From: Methanothermobacter sp. K4
Lineage (GTDB): Archaea; Methanobacteriota; Methanobacteria; Methanobacteriales; Methanothermobacteraceae
NCBI RefSeq assembly: GCF_022014235.1
Contig: NZ_JAKLTD010000001.1
Span: 200,188-264,187, forward strand
Reading direction: 5' to 3'
Length of the DNA stretch: 64,000 nucleotides
The translations under genes were made by a program, and so were the position numbers. Within the stretch, counting starts at the first letter, position 1. The number at the start of each line of letters is the position of its first letter. Positions 32,401 through 41,945 of this stretch are shown piece by piece. The notes beneath the pieces were generated by a model. The model saw nothing but the letters and a program-made list of their open reading frames with translations, was not told the DNA's origin and ran no database searches.

Positions 32401-33579
32401 GTGGTCTCAAACCTCAATGTAACTCCAAGTTCAGGTGTTTCACCACTCGTATTCAACGTAACAGCAAGGATCAGCACAACTGAGGCTGGAAGCGGCAACT
32501 ACACCGTAAGGCTATACATAGACGGAGTGAACGTTCAGAATAAGACTGTCCAGCTTACCGGACCTGGTGCCTCCACGGTACTCTTCAGGGTGGAGCTCAG
32601 TGACCCTGGAACCCATGATGTCACGGTTAATGGCCTTGCACCGGTGACTGTGAGGGTATTGAGGCCTGCCGCATTCACAGTGGACAACCTGGTGGTTTCA
32701 CCACACGAGGGGGTTCTTCCCCTGACCATCGAAGCATCTGCAAGGGTCTCCAATGTCGGTGACGTTTCAGGCAACCACACGGTAAGACTATACATTGATG
32801 GGGTACCTGTTGCATCAAGGACCGTGAACGTGGCTGCTGCTGGGGAGACCACCGTGACATTCAGATACACCATAACACAGCGGGGCAACCATACCGTTAC
32901 CGTTGACACACTACCCGCTGCAAACGTCAATGCATTGAAACCAGCGACACTTGAAATAGGGTCCCTAAATGTGACACCATCAAGTGCCGTGGGATCAGCA
33001 ACCGTCGAGGTTGAAGCAGAAATCCAGAACACTGGTGACGTTGAAGGTGACTTCACAGTTCCAGTCTACCTCAACGGCAATCTCATCGGTACCTACACGG
33101 TGAGGGTTGGACCCCATGAGGGTGCAGTGCTAAGATTCCAGAGATACATCTCATCTCCAGGTGTGTACACATTCAGCATCAACAACCTGAAAACCGCCAC
33201 AGTTTACGTGAACCCCCCAAAAAGGACCTACAGATTCACATTCAGAAACACCGGAAGTTACACCACAACAGTGACCTACTATGTCACAGTTTACTCATCA
33301 GACGGTTCGAAACTGGCATACAGGACCTACAAATTTACACTGAAACCTGGAGGATCCTACACTGCAACCATCGGCTACTACCCGTACGATGCAAGAATCG
33401 TTACAACAAGGAAAATCTACAACCCAAGCAGGTACACGAGAACCATAAGGTTATCTGAGACCTTCAGGGCGGATACACTGTCAGCAACCCTCAGCCACGC
33501 AAAGACGATCAGGGGTTACAGTTACGCGTACATAAGCAGGACATTCAGGGTGGTTGATATGCGAATAACCGTAACCTGA
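29416..33579 (+). CDS. Giant surface protein: SBBP propeller plus nine CARDB-like repeats
   Basis: A 1387-residue exported protein with a signal peptide (residues 1-27, ending SAFA). Residues about 30-450 contain seven repeats of the SBBP type (Y-S-T-Y-L-G-G ... G-N-I-Y-I-A-G ... D-F-P-V-T), expected to close into a seven-bladed beta-propeller. Nine CARDB/Ig-like modules of about 85 residues follow, each starting N-L-x-V-T-P-x-x-G-x-x-P-L. The last 120 residues are a Tyr/Thr/Arg-rich beta domain that I do not recognise; no pseudomurein-binding motif or C-terminal helix is seen. The start is TTG at 29416 after GGAGGTGAT. Likely an adhesin or S-layer-associated stalk. Confidence 0.85.
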   Translation: MIHVKSFSALICGLLLMLVLQGSAFAESNYTMDYSTYLGGDVVDEARDVYVDESGYIYVTGSTHVNGAKDVFVARFNTSRQVIYYTTFGGGGDDWGHRIIADADGYAYVAGEISRAGVEGKDAFVARIDPLGKIERITYIGGSKYDVAKGLAMDGSGTLYVSGYTISENLQVTDDAYQKINHGGYDAFIAKLDQDLTVIYLSYLGGSWDDYCQGLALDNNGNIYIAGYTYSDDFPVTFDAISQYKSGTNDIFMSRFTPQMSFDYSTYLGGSGQDMCHAITSYGGLIYIAGKTNSTDFPITPVTAYQRTKKGLSDGFIMAFDGEDVTYSTYFGGTGDDSVYGIAPDRYGNLYLTGTTSSSDFPLTQGAFDRSLNGVDAFITKFSIPRNVLYSSYLGGIEADHGYAVAVDPYQNIYVAGKTWSNNFPVTSDARKTKLTGLSDGFLTRFTPFFISNLTVTPANGTAPLLITVKGKITNWGDASGWYRLGLYVNGYEVLWQWIEVGSKTTRDFSFDYLLRNSRTYSVTVNNFQPFTVRAFSGPLIIPENLTVLPRAGTEPLRVNVTADIVNYGDLPDTYTAGLYVNGILVDSKNVTVAANSRVRVSFNRTLAAGIHEITINDLEPLTVNVMEGEKFLVDGFRLTPESGLAPLNVMVTANITSIDSRTRSYTAIIYVNGVEVHEQTLDVPGGSTVPFSAMITLPESGIYTISLNNATSGTVRALSAASFSLTNVTVTPLEGKSPLNVTVNATVRNQGDLPGDFTVTVYLDGVAWDSRTVTVPGRSSVKVSIKNQLMVPGEYNLRVNSGEEVRIRVLDPDPVFGGFAVTPGTGVGTLNVTALLNVTNPYDMVIGFTARLHVNNQTVQENTVSLNPGETREILMKTTLLPGNYSVGINGFTRNVRVLKPANITASDLTVTPTSGFSPLDLAASAKLRNTGEVDGEYTATLYINGAAVDTRTVTVPAGGTSQVRFNHTLNAPGTYLAGIGALAPVTVRALSEPVVSNLNVTPSSGVSPLVFNVTARISTTEAGSGNYTVRLYIDGVNVQNKTVQLTGPGASTVLFRVELSDPGTHDVTVNGLAPVTVRVLRPAAFTVDNLVVSPHEGVLPLTIEASARVSNVGDVSGNHTVRLYIDGVPVASRTVNVAAAGETTVTFRYTITQRGNHTVTVDTLPAANVNALKPATLEIGSLNVTPSSAVGSATVEVEAEIQNTGDVEGDFTVPVYLNGNLIGTYTVRVGPHEGAVLRFQRYISSPGVYTFSINNLKTATVYVNPPKRTYRFTFRNTGSYTTTVTYYVTVYSSDGSKLAYRTYKFTLKPGGSYTATIGYYPYDARIVTTRKIYNPSRYTRTIRLSETFRADTLSATLSHAKTIRGYSYAYISRTFRVVDMRITVT

Positions 33580-33647
33580 TTTTATTTATTTTTTTATCTG
33601 AAAAGCAACTAATTCCTAAATATGCGAATAACCGTAACCTGATTTTA
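33557..33647. repeat. 63-bp tandem duplication at the end of the surface protein gene
   Basis: Twenty-eight bases spanning the last codons and stop (33557-33584) recur without mismatch at 33620-33647. The following bases of both units are similar but diverged (TATCTGAAAAGCAAC versus TATCTAAAAAGCAAT). The second copy is non-coding. Confidence 0.95.
33580..33600 (+). terminator. Oligo-T terminator after the surface protein gene
   Basis: TTTTATTTATTTTTTTATC directly follows the stop. T-rich tracts like this terminate archaeal transcription; no hairpin is needed or seen. Confidence 0.55.
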
Positions 33648-33708
33648 GTCTATCTAAAAAGCAATTACTTCTTAAAATAGTCTCTCAAAATAGTTAAAAA
33701 TGAAGGTT

Positions 33709-34734
33709 TTATTCGAACATCTTCCTCATGCACCTTCTTATGGTACCCTCTGCTGCCTTTCCACCCATGAGGTTTTTGAGTTCATTTGCAAGGGCCTGGG
33801 CTGCTACGAGATCCGTGTGCCTGATTTCACCCTTATTTATCCACTGGATAACCTCATCATCAAGGTCAGAGAGTGTGTTGATTGCAGCATCCAGTTCCTC
33901 CTGCTCCTCAAGGAGGTGCATTGACCTTGCACTTCTCACAAGGAGCTCAGGGTTCATGGCCTTGAGCATTCCATTAACACCTGATGTTTCAACAAGGGAT
34001 GCTATTGTCTGGAGTGTCATGAGGATCTGCTTCTCAACCATCTCCACAGGTGCCTTGATTATCTGGGTACCCACGTAGTAGTAGTCAAGGACACCTGAAA
34101 GTGTTACGGCAGTTACAAGGGATCCCATATCGGCAACTGCACTTGATACATCTGCAGGTACAACGTATGCTGTCTTACCACAGCTTTCTGCAAGTTCAAC
34201 ACACCTTGAAATCTGTTCATCTGTGGCTATGTCAAGTTCACTGCTTGAGTGTCCCCCTATGACGTAGTGGCCGTGCTGTGGTGTTCCAGGGACAGCTGCA
34301 GGGTGCATTGATGCTATACCCAGGTCCTGACGGTCCCTTCGAAGTTCCCTTTCAAGGACGTAGTAGAGGACCACCGGGGATACGGTACAGGTGTTGGCTA
34401 TAACAGCGCCCTCTGGAAGGTGCTGTGTTATGTCCTTGGCTATATCGAAGGTCTTTTTACCGAATGGTGTGAAGAGAACTGCCACCTCTGCCTCGCTGGC
34501 TGCCTCAGCATCACTTTCTATTACGGTTACACCTGCATCCTCAACAACCTTCCAGTGTGCATCATCCAGCATCTCCCTTGCTGGCTCTGCTAGCACAACG
34601 TCATGACCTGCCTCTGCAAATTCAATTGCCATCCTGCTTCCGCCGTAGGGTGCCTCACCCCCGTATTTTTCAGGCAAGTTCAGCTGGTCCACATAAAGTT
34701 TCTGATTACCCGCGCCATAAACTGCAACTTTCAT
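33709..34734 (-). CDS. [Fe]-hydrogenase (Hmd) paralog, HmdII/III type
   Basis: A 341-residue paralog of the H2-forming methylene-tetrahydromethanopterin dehydrogenase. The N-terminal Rossmann motif VYGAGN (5-10), the iron-guanylylpyridinol ligand cysteine C116 (NTCTVSP) and the SMHPAAVPG histidine H144 are kept. The catalytic histidine found right after the glycine motif in true Hmd is absent (GAGNQKLY). HmdII-type paralogs are reported to bind the cofactor without hydrogenase activity and have been linked to regulation or tRNA synthetases. The start at 34734 follows AGGTGA by six bases. Confidence 0.88.
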   Translation of the reverse strand: MKVAVYGAGNQKLYVDQLNLPEKYGGEAPYGGSRMAIEFAEAGHDVVLAEPAREMLDDAHWKVVEDAGVTVIESDAEAASEAEVAVLFTPFGKKTFDIAKDITQHLPEGAVIANTCTVSPVVLYYVLERELRRDRQDLGIASMHPAAVPGTPQHGHYVIGGHSSSELDIATDEQISRCVELAESCGKTAYVVPADVSSAVADMGSLVTAVTLSGVLDYYYVGTQIIKAPVEMVEKQILMTLQTIASLVETSGVNGMLKAMNPELLVRSARSMHLLEEQEELDAAINTLSDLDDEVIQWINKGEIRHTDLVAAQALANELKNLMGGKAAEGTIRRCMRKMFE

Positions 34735-34822
34735 AGTGCTCACCTAACGTTAATATATTGTTAAGTAATTTGAAGGAATATTATAAATTTTGGCATTTGA
34801 TTCTTTAAAAAAAATAAGACCT

Positions 34823-34868
34823 AATATAACCTTAAAATGAACTTAATGCTTCAATATAACCTTAAAAT
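34823..34868. repeat. Short tandem repeat between hmd paralog and get3
   Basis: AATATAACCTTAAAAT occurs at 34823-34838 and again at 34853-34868, period 30. It lies in the 260-bp AT-rich region upstream of the Hmd paralog. Confidence 0.8.
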
Positions 34869-34994
34869 CTAATAAATCATAGGTTAAAAATTTTATCGGT
34901 TTTTAAAGCCTTCAGACAGGTTTTATCTAAAAATAATGGTGTTTGAGGTTAATTACTTTTTAATATTATGAGCCTCAAACATATTATATTCCAA

Positions 34995-36017
<1,023 letters not shown>

Positions 36018-36029
36018 TTACCTTACATT

Positions 36030-36060
36030 GATTTATATGGTTATATAAAATATACCCTAC
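36030..36060 (+). promoter_or_regulatory. Promoter between get3 and nadE
   Basis: TATA-like GGTTATATAAAATATACC (about 36038-36055) sits in the divergent gap. It is nearly symmetrical and could serve both directions; the nadE start lies about 45 bases downstream. Confidence 0.5.
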
Positions 36061-36098
36061 TTACTTTTAACCATTGCTACTGTGGAGAGGGTGGTTTC

Positions 36099-36884
36099 AT
36101 GAGACATGTTCCAGGGCTTGGTCCCCACGTGAGGGAGAGGATAGAGGAGTTCATAAAGGCCAAAGTGGCTGATAGCAGGACAGATGGCGTTGTGATGGGT
36201 CTCAGTGGGGGTGTGGACTCTTCAACTGTCGCCTACCTTGCAGCAGATGCCCTTGGCCCTGAGAGGGTTCTTGGTATAATCATGCCATCTGACACAACAC
36301 CCCCCGAGGACCTTAAACATGCAGAACTTGTTGCAGAGGAAACCGGCATAGAATATGAGACCGTGAACATTGAACCCATTCTGGAGTCCTTCGGTGGTAT
36401 GTGCGGTCACCGGGCCAGCAGACTTGCTGTGGCGAACCTCAAGCCAAGGGCAAGGATGATGGTCCTCTACTATCATGCAAACTCCATGAACCGGCTTGTG
36501 GCCGGTACCGGTAACCGTACGGAGCTCCTTGTGGGTTACTTCACCAAATACGGTGATGGGGGAGTCGACATACTTCCAATTGGAGGTCTATACAAGAAAC
36601 AGGTCCGTATGCTTGCAGAGGAGCTTGGTGTTCCATCTGAGATAATATCCAAGGCCCCATCAGCCGGCCTCTGGCCCGGCCAGACCGATGAGGAGGAACT
36701 GGGGATAAGCTATGATGTCCTGGATGAGATCCTCTTTCTGCTGGTTGATAAAAAAATGAGGGTTCCTGAGGCCGCAACTGAACTTGGAGTGCCTGCTGAA
36801 GAGGTTAAGAGGATACATTGGATGATCCGCGCAGCAGGGCACAAGCTCAGGCCCCCTGAAATAGCCGATCCAGGGGTGATCTGA
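36099..36884 (+). CDS. nadE: NAD synthetase, ammonia-dependent
   Basis: Makes NAD from deamido-NAD, ATP and ammonia. The 261 residues show the PP-loop [13 protein letters not shown] (about 33-45), the loop [20 protein letters not shown] and [15 protein letters not shown], all diagnostic of NadE. There is no glutaminase domain. The ATG at 36099 follows GAGGGTGG; a longer frame to 36015 runs through the promoter. Its stop overlaps the cutA start (TGATG), so the two are coupled. Confidence 0.95.
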   Translation: MRHVPGLGPHVRERIEEFIKAKVADSRTDGVVMGLSGGVDSSTVAYLAADALGPERVLGIIMPSDTTPPEDLKHAELVAEETGIEYETVNIEPILESFGGMCGHRASRLAVANLKPRARMMVLYYHANSMNRLVAGTGNRTELLVGYFTKYGDGGVDILPIGGLYKKQVRMLAEELGVPSEIISKAPSAGLWPGQTDEEELGISYDVLDEILFLLVDKKMRVPEAATELGVPAEEVKRIHWMIRAAGHKLRPPEIADPGVI

Positions 36885-37201
36885 TGTTCACGCTGATATA
36901 CATAACGACCTCCGGTCAGGAGGAATCCGCAAGGATCGGGCGTAGACTTGTTGAGGAGAGACTCGCGGCCTGTGTGAACATCATACCCTCCATAAAATCA
37001 TTCTACCACTGGGAGGGCTCCCTTGAGGAGGATGAGGAGTCGGTCCTCATTGTTAAAACAGCCAGTGAATTAACCCAGCAAATAATTAAAAGAGTGAGGG
37101 AACTACATAGTTATGATAATCCATGCATAATTTCAATTCCCATAACAGGGGGATCCCGTGATTACCTTGAATGGTTAAATAATGAAGTCAAAAAGCCATG
37201 A
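36884..37201 (+). CDS. cutA: Divalent-cation tolerance protein CutA
   Basis: A 105-residue CutA1 homolog, a trimeric ferredoxin-like protein implicated in metal binding. Family features are [24 protein letters not shown]-type N-terminal helix, CVNIIP, the aromatic [14 protein letters not shown] strand and the C-terminal ...DYLEWLNNE helix. Full length for the family. Its start overlaps the nadE stop and its end lies 13 bases before the chosen leuS start, forming a nadE-cutA-leuS transcript. Confidence 0.92.
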   Translation: MFTLIYITTSGQEESARIGRRLVEERLAACVNIIPSIKSFYHWEGSLEEDEESVLIVKTASELTQQIIKRVRELHSYDNPCIISIPITGGSRDYLEWLNNEVKKP

Positions 37202-37214
37202 CGGCGGTGATTCA

Positions 37215-40031
37215 GTGGATATTGAGAGTAAATGGCGCGATAAGTGGAGAGATGCAGGAATATTTCATGCTGACCCCGATGACAGAGAGAAGATCTTCCT
37301 GACAGTTGCCTATCCATACCCCAGTGGTGCCATGCACATAGGACACGGAAGGACCTACACGGTCCCGGATGTCTATGCACGTTTCAAGAGGATGCAGGGA
37401 TACAACGTCCTCTTTCCCATGGCCTGGCACGTCACAGGGGCCCCAGTAATAGGGATAGCCAGGAGGATACAGAGAAAGGATCCATGGACCCTCAAGATCT
37501 ACAGGGAGGTCCACAAGGTACCCGAGGAGGAACTTGAACGCTTCAGTGACCCTGAATACATCGTTGAATACTTCAGCAGGGAGTACCGTTCTGTGATGGA
37601 GGATATGGGTTACTCCATAGACTGGAGGCGTGAATTCAAAACCACTGACCCCACCTACAGCAGGTTCATACAGTGGCAGATAGGGAAGCTCCGTGACATG
37701 GGCCTTGTTAGGAAGGGTGCCCATCCAGTGAAGTACTGCCCTGACTGTGAAAACCCGGTCGGTGACCACGACCTCCTGGAGGGGGAGGGTGTGGCCATAA
37801 ACCAGCTCACACTCCTCAAGTTCAGAATAGATGATTCCTACCTTGTTGCGGCCACCTTCAGGCCCGAAACCATCTACGGTGCAACCAACCTCTGGTTGAA
37901 CCCGGAGGAGGAGTACGTGAGGGTACGGACAGGTGGTGAAGACTGGATAGTAAGCCGTGCCTCCCTTGATAACCTGTCACACCAGAAGCTGGACCTTGAG
38001 GTTGAGGGTGATGTGGACCCTGAGGAACTCATTGGAAGGGAAGTTGAAAACCCTGTGACAGGAAAAATGCACCCCATACTCCCAGCCTCATTTGTTGACC
38101 CTGAATATGCCACTGGAGTGGTATTCTCTGTACCCGCACATGCGCCTGCAGACTTCATAGCACTTGAGGACCTCAGGAGAAACTCTGAACTGGTTGAGAG
38201 GTATGGTCTCAGTGATGTGATTGAGGGCCTCGAACCCATCAATGTTATCACAGTTGAGGGCTACGGGAGGTTCCCTGCCGCGGAAGTCATCCAGAAATTC
38301 GGGGTTGAAAGTCAGGAGGATGAACGCCTTGAAGACGCCACAGGGGAACTCTACAAGGTTGAACATGCAAAGGGTGTGATGAGCAGACACATCCCTGTTT
38401 ACGCTGGAATGAAGGTTTCTGAGGCCCGTGAGGTCATAGCAGATGAACTGAAATCTGAGGGCCTGGCCGATGAGATGTACGAGTTTGCAGAGCGCCCTGT
38501 GATATGCCGCTGCGGTGGAAGGTGCGTTGTGAGGCTCATGGAGGACCAGTGGTTCATGAAGTACTCTGATGAGGAGTGGAAGGAACTGGCCCACAGGTGC
38601 CTCTCTGCCATGAAGATAATACCCGGGGAGGTACGGTCCAACTTCCAGTACTACATTGACTGGCTGAATGACTGGGCATGTTCAAGGAGGATAGGTCTCG
38701 GTACAAGGCTCCCCTGGGACGATAGGTGGATAATAGAGCCCCTAACCGATTCAACCATCTACATGGCCTACTACACCATCGCCCATAAACTGAGGGGGAT
38801 GGACCCTGAGAAACTGGATGATGAGTTCTTTGATAGCGTCTTCCTTGATGAATCCGGAGAGGGGGCTGAACTCAGGGAGGAATTCAGCTACTGGTACCCC
38901 CTTGACTGGAGGTTATCTGCCAAGGACCTCATAGGTAACCATCTGACATTCCACATATTCCATCACTCCGCCATATTCCCTGAATCCCACTGGCCCCGGG
39001 GTGTCGTTGTATTTGGAATGGGCCTCCTTGAGGGTAACAAGATGTCCTCATCCAAGGGTAACGTGATACTGCTGCGGGATGCAATAGAGAGGCACGGCGC
39101 GGATGTTGTGCGCCTGTTCCTCATGTCATCTGCAGAGCCCTGGCAGGACTTTGACTGGAGGGAGAATGAGGTTACAGGGACCAGGAGGCGCATCGAGTGG
39201 TTCAGGGAATTCGGTGAAAGGGTCTCTGAGATATGGGAAGGTGAACTGGTCCTCTCAGAGCTTCCTGAATTTGAGCCGGAAAGCTTCGCGGGTAAGTGGA
39301 TGATCTCTCAGCTCAACCACAGGATACGCGAGGCCACAGATGCCCTTGAATCATTCCAGACCCGTAAGGCAGTGCAGGAGGCCCTTTATCTCCTGAAAAA
39401 GGATGTGGATCACTACATGGCCCGTGTTGATGGCCGTGTGGACATGGAGGTTAAAATGGTGCTTGCACATGTTCTGAGCGCCTGGATAAGGCTCATGGCA
39501 CCATTCACTCCCTACACAGCCGAGGAGATGTGGGAGAGATATGGTGGTGATGGTTTCGTATCAGAGGCCCCATGGCCCGGCTTCAGGGAGGACGCCATAA
39601 GCAGGGAGGTTCAGGTTGCAGAGGAGATGGTTCAGAACACCGTCAGGGATATTCAGGAGATCATGAAGATACTGGACGCCCGGCCTGAGAGGGTGCACCT
39701 GTACACATCACCACCCTGGAAGTGGGATGTCCTGAGAATAGCATCTGAGGTTGGAAAGCCAGATATGGGTGCTATAATGGGGAGGGTTTCAGCCTCCGGT
39801 GTCCACAGCAACATGAAGGAGGTCTCGGAATTCGTGAGGAGGATCCTCAGGGATGCAGGTAAATCTGAGGTCGTTGAGGTGGATGAGTACAGTGTACTGG
39901 TTGATGCCAGTGACTACATAAAATCAGAGGTTGGGGCTGATGTGGTGATCCACCGTGATGCGGACTACGACCCTGAAAACAAGGCCAAGAATGCTGTTCC
40001 CCTTAAACCCGCAATATACCTTGAGACATGA
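37215..40031 (+). CDS. leuS: Leucyl-tRNA synthetase, archaeal type
   Basis: Class I aminoacyl-tRNA synthetase of 938 residues from the GTG at 37215. The ATP motif HIGHG is at 41-45, a CP1 editing domain lies roughly at 190-450, the zinc-like [12 protein letters not shown] segment at about 175, and KMSSS at about 609. The archaeal/eukaryotic-type C-terminus follows the anticodon-binding helices. The GTG is chosen because GGTGAT (37206-37211) lies four bases before it; an ATG at 37182 would overlap cutA by 20 bases. Third gene of the nadE-cutA-leuS transcript. Confidence 0.95.
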   Translation: MDIESKWRDKWRDAGIFHADPDDREKIFLTVAYPYPSGAMHIGHGRTYTVPDVYARFKRMQGYNVLFPMAWHVTGAPVIGIARRIQRKDPWTLKIYREVHKVPEEELERFSDPEYIVEYFSREYRSVMEDMGYSIDWRREFKTTDPTYSRFIQWQIGKLRDMGLVRKGAHPVKYCPDCENPVGDHDLLEGEGVAINQLTLLKFRIDDSYLVAATFRPETIYGATNLWLNPEEEYVRVRTGGEDWIVSRASLDNLSHQKLDLEVEGDVDPEELIGREVENPVTGKMHPILPASFVDPEYATGVVFSVPAHAPADFIALEDLRRNSELVERYGLSDVIEGLEPINVITVEGYGRFPAAEVIQKFGVESQEDERLEDATGELYKVEHAKGVMSRHIPVYAGMKVSEAREVIADELKSEGLADEMYEFAERPVICRCGGRCVVRLMEDQWFMKYSDEEWKELAHRCLSAMKIIPGEVRSNFQYYIDWLNDWACSRRIGLGTRLPWDDRWIIEPLTDSTIYMAYYTIAHKLRGMDPEKLDDEFFDSVFLDESGEGAELREEFSYWYPLDWRLSAKDLIGNHLTFHIFHHSAIFPESHWPRGVVVFGMGLLEGNKMSSSKGNVILLRDAIERHGADVVRLFLMSSAEPWQDFDWRENEVTGTRRRIEWFREFGERVSEIWEGELVLSELPEFEPESFAGKWMISQLNHRIREATDALESFQTRKAVQEALYLLKKDVDHYMARVDGRVDMEVKMVLAHVLSAWIRLMAPFTPYTAEEMWERYGGDGFVSEAPWPGFREDAISREVQVAEEMVQNTVRDIQEIMKILDARPERVHLYTSPPWKWDVLRIASEVGKPDMGAIMGRVSASGVHSNMKEVSEFVRRILRDAGKSEVVEVDEYSVLVDASDYIKSEVGADVVIHRDADYDPENKAKNAVPLKPAIYLET

Positions 40032-40043
40032 GGTTAAAGGGGA

Positions 40044-40060
40044 CATTAATTTTTTTATTT
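40044..40060 (+). terminator. Oligo-T terminator after leuS
   Basis: TTAATTTTTTTATTTATC follows leuS by 13 bases. On the other strand A-tracts near 40084-40093 (GAAAAAATAATATAATG) give T-runs that could terminate the convergent FAH gene. Confidence 0.5.
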
Positions 40061-40141
40061 ATCCGTGTCTGACCCTTCTTTATTGAAAAAATAATATAAT
40101 GGCTTGGGGATTATAACGCTTATTTTATCAGATGCTGGCTT

Positions 40142-40915
40142 TCACTGGATGTTATCTGAAGATTCAACCCTGTTTTCAAGTGTTCCCACGCCCTCAACGG
40201 TGGCCCTTACGGTGTCTCCTGGTTTCATCTCTCCGACACCGGGTGGTGTGCCGGTCGCAATGACATCACCAGGCTCCAGTGTCATGATCTCTGATATGAA
40301 TTCAACCAGTTCCTGCACGGTGAATATCATGTTGGATGTGCTGGATGACTGCCTGAGTACTCCATTGAGTTCAAGGGATATATCAAGGTTGCTGGGTTTG
40401 ATATCAGTTTCTATGAATGGCCCTATGGGGCAGAAGGTGTCAAAGCTCTTTGCACGCGTCCACTGTCCATCACGCCTCTGGAGGTCCCTTGCAGTTACAT
40501 CATTGAGTACCGTGTAGCCTGCTATGAATTCATCCGCCTCCCCTGCATCAACGCACCTCGCTCTTTCTGATATAACCGCTGCAAGTTCAACCTCATGGTC
40601 AACCTCCGAGGACATTGCAGGGTATACTATTGTATCACCATGACCTATGACCGCCGTTGGTGGCTTGAGGAATATGACCGGTTCATCAGGGATGTCCATT
40701 CCGAGTTCAGCTGCGTGGTCCCTGTAGTTGAGACCCACACATATAACCTTGGAGGGTGAAACTGGGGGGAGGATCCTCACATCCCCCATATGATGTTCTG
40801 AGATAACCTCTGGATCCTCAAGGAGGTAGTGGTCACTTTCAACCTGAAATACCCTTTCTCCATCTGTAAAACCATAGAGAACCCTTCCGTTATCTGAAAA
40901 GCGGAGGAACTTCAT
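40142..40915 (-). CDS. Fumarylacetoacetate hydrolase family protein
   Basis: A 257-residue FAH-superfamily enzyme. An N-terminal domain precedes the core, which has VICVGLNYRDHAAELG (about 60-75), the metal ligands E-x-E in VDHEVELAAVISE, and FDTFCPIGPFIETD with the C-terminal TGTPPGVG. Members hydrolyse or decarboxylate beta-diketo acids or acylpyruvates; the natural substrate here is not deducible. AGGTG lies before the ATG at 40915. It starts nine bases after the hisG stop and is probably co-transcribed. Confidence 0.88.
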   Translation of the reverse strand: MKFLRFSDNGRVLYGFTDGERVFQVESDHYLLEDPEVISEHHMGDVRILPPVSPSKVICVGLNYRDHAAELGMDIPDEPVIFLKPPTAVIGHGDTIVYPAMSSEVDHEVELAAVISERARCVDAGEADEFIAGYTVLNDVTARDLQRRDGQWTRAKSFDTFCPIGPFIETDIKPSNLDISLELNGVLRQSSSTSNMIFTVQELVEFISEIMTLEPGDVIATGTPPGVGEMKPGDTVRATVEGVGTLENRVESSDNIQ

Positions 40916-40924
40916 TGATACACC

Positions 40925-41788
40925 TCATGGGATTATCCTCTCAATTGGCACAACCAGTATATCCCTTGCCCCCACGGCCTTGAGCCTGTTCACCAGGTTG
41001 AAGACCTCCTTCTCATCCACAACCGCATGGACAGCCACAACACCATTATCAGATAGTACCTCCGAGACCGTGGGTCCTGTCATGCCTGGCATGAGTGCCC
41101 TCACACGATCAAGGTTTTTCCGGTCTATGTTCAGCATGACGAGCCTGCGGCCCTCTGCATCTATAACTCCCCGTATCCCTGTTCTGAGTTCCTCTATCAG
41201 CTGTCCCTTGCGTCTGTAACTTTCAGGGTTTGCTATGAGTTTCACTGAACTCTCAAGAAGTGTGTCAATGACCTTCAGGTGGTTCATCCTGAGTGTGGTG
41301 CCGGTGCTGCTGAGATCGGTTATGAGGTCCGCCACGCCGATGAATGGCGCTATCTCTGTGGAACCTGTGAGTTCAACTATCTCGGCCCCTATGTTCCTTT
41401 TCCTGACGTAGTCCTCTGTTATCCTGGGAAATTCTGTTGCTATAACCGCACCGTCAGGTATGTCCTCTGGTTTCTCGATGGAGGAGTCCTCGGGGGCTGC
41501 CAGTACCAGGCTGGCCCTCCCATAGTTGAGGTCCTCAAGGATTTCAACCTCACTGCCCCTCTCCACTATGAGGTCGTACCCTGTGATACCAAGGTCGGCC
41601 GCCCCATCTGCAACGAATTCGGGTATATCGGCTGCCCTGCTGAACATGACATCGATCTGGGGGTGCTGTGTCTTTGAAAATAGCTTTCTGTTAATTGTAT
41701 CCTTCAGCCCCACGCCTGCGTTTTCGAGTAGCCTTATTGCAGGTTCGCTTATCCTTCCCTTTGAGGGAACCGCTATTCTTATCTTCAT
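40925..41788 (-). CDS. hisG: ATP phosphoribosyltransferase, long form
   Basis: First enzyme of histidine synthesis. The 287 residues comprise the periplasmic-binding-like catalytic core (MKIRIAVPSKGRISEPA; DLGITGYDLIVE; DLITDLSSTGTTLRMNHL with the PRPP loop) and a C-terminal ACT-like regulatory domain (about 210-287), so this is the long, HisZ-independent, histidine-inhibited form. GAGGG precedes the ATG at 41788. Divergent from the deaminase gene. Confidence 0.95.
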   Translation of the reverse strand: MKIRIAVPSKGRISEPAIRLLENAGVGLKDTINRKLFSKTQHPQIDVMFSRAADIPEFVADGAADLGITGYDLIVERGSEVEILEDLNYGRASLVLAAPEDSSIEKPEDIPDGAVIATEFPRITEDYVRKRNIGAEIVELTGSTEIAPFIGVADLITDLSSTGTTLRMNHLKVIDTLLESSVKLIANPESYRRKGQLIEELRTGIRGVIDAEGRRLVMLNIDRKNLDRVRALMPGMTGPTVSEVLSDNGVVAVHAVVDEKEVFNLVNRLKAVGARDILVVPIERIIP

Positions 41789-41880
41789 TCAATCCCTCGA
41801 TGACTCAAATATTTATTGTGAATGCTGTACAATGCATCTCATCTGCAGAATCACATCACTTATATCTCTTTTTAAGGAAC

Positions 41881-41945
41881 CTATATAATAGCTTTAGATT
41901 CATCCCAGGTTATAAGTTAAAACTTATAAGTTATAAGGTGATCCG
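41881..41945 (+). promoter_or_regulatory. Deaminase promoter with 20-bp palindrome
   Basis: A TATA box (CTATATAATAG, 41881-41891) is followed by the perfect palindrome TTATAAGTTAAAACTTATAA (41910-41929), then a third half-site TTATAAG and the ribosome site GGTGAT (41937-41942) before the ATG at 41946. The predicted transcription start falls at or just inside the palindrome, a typical repressor site in archaea. Confidence 0.65.
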
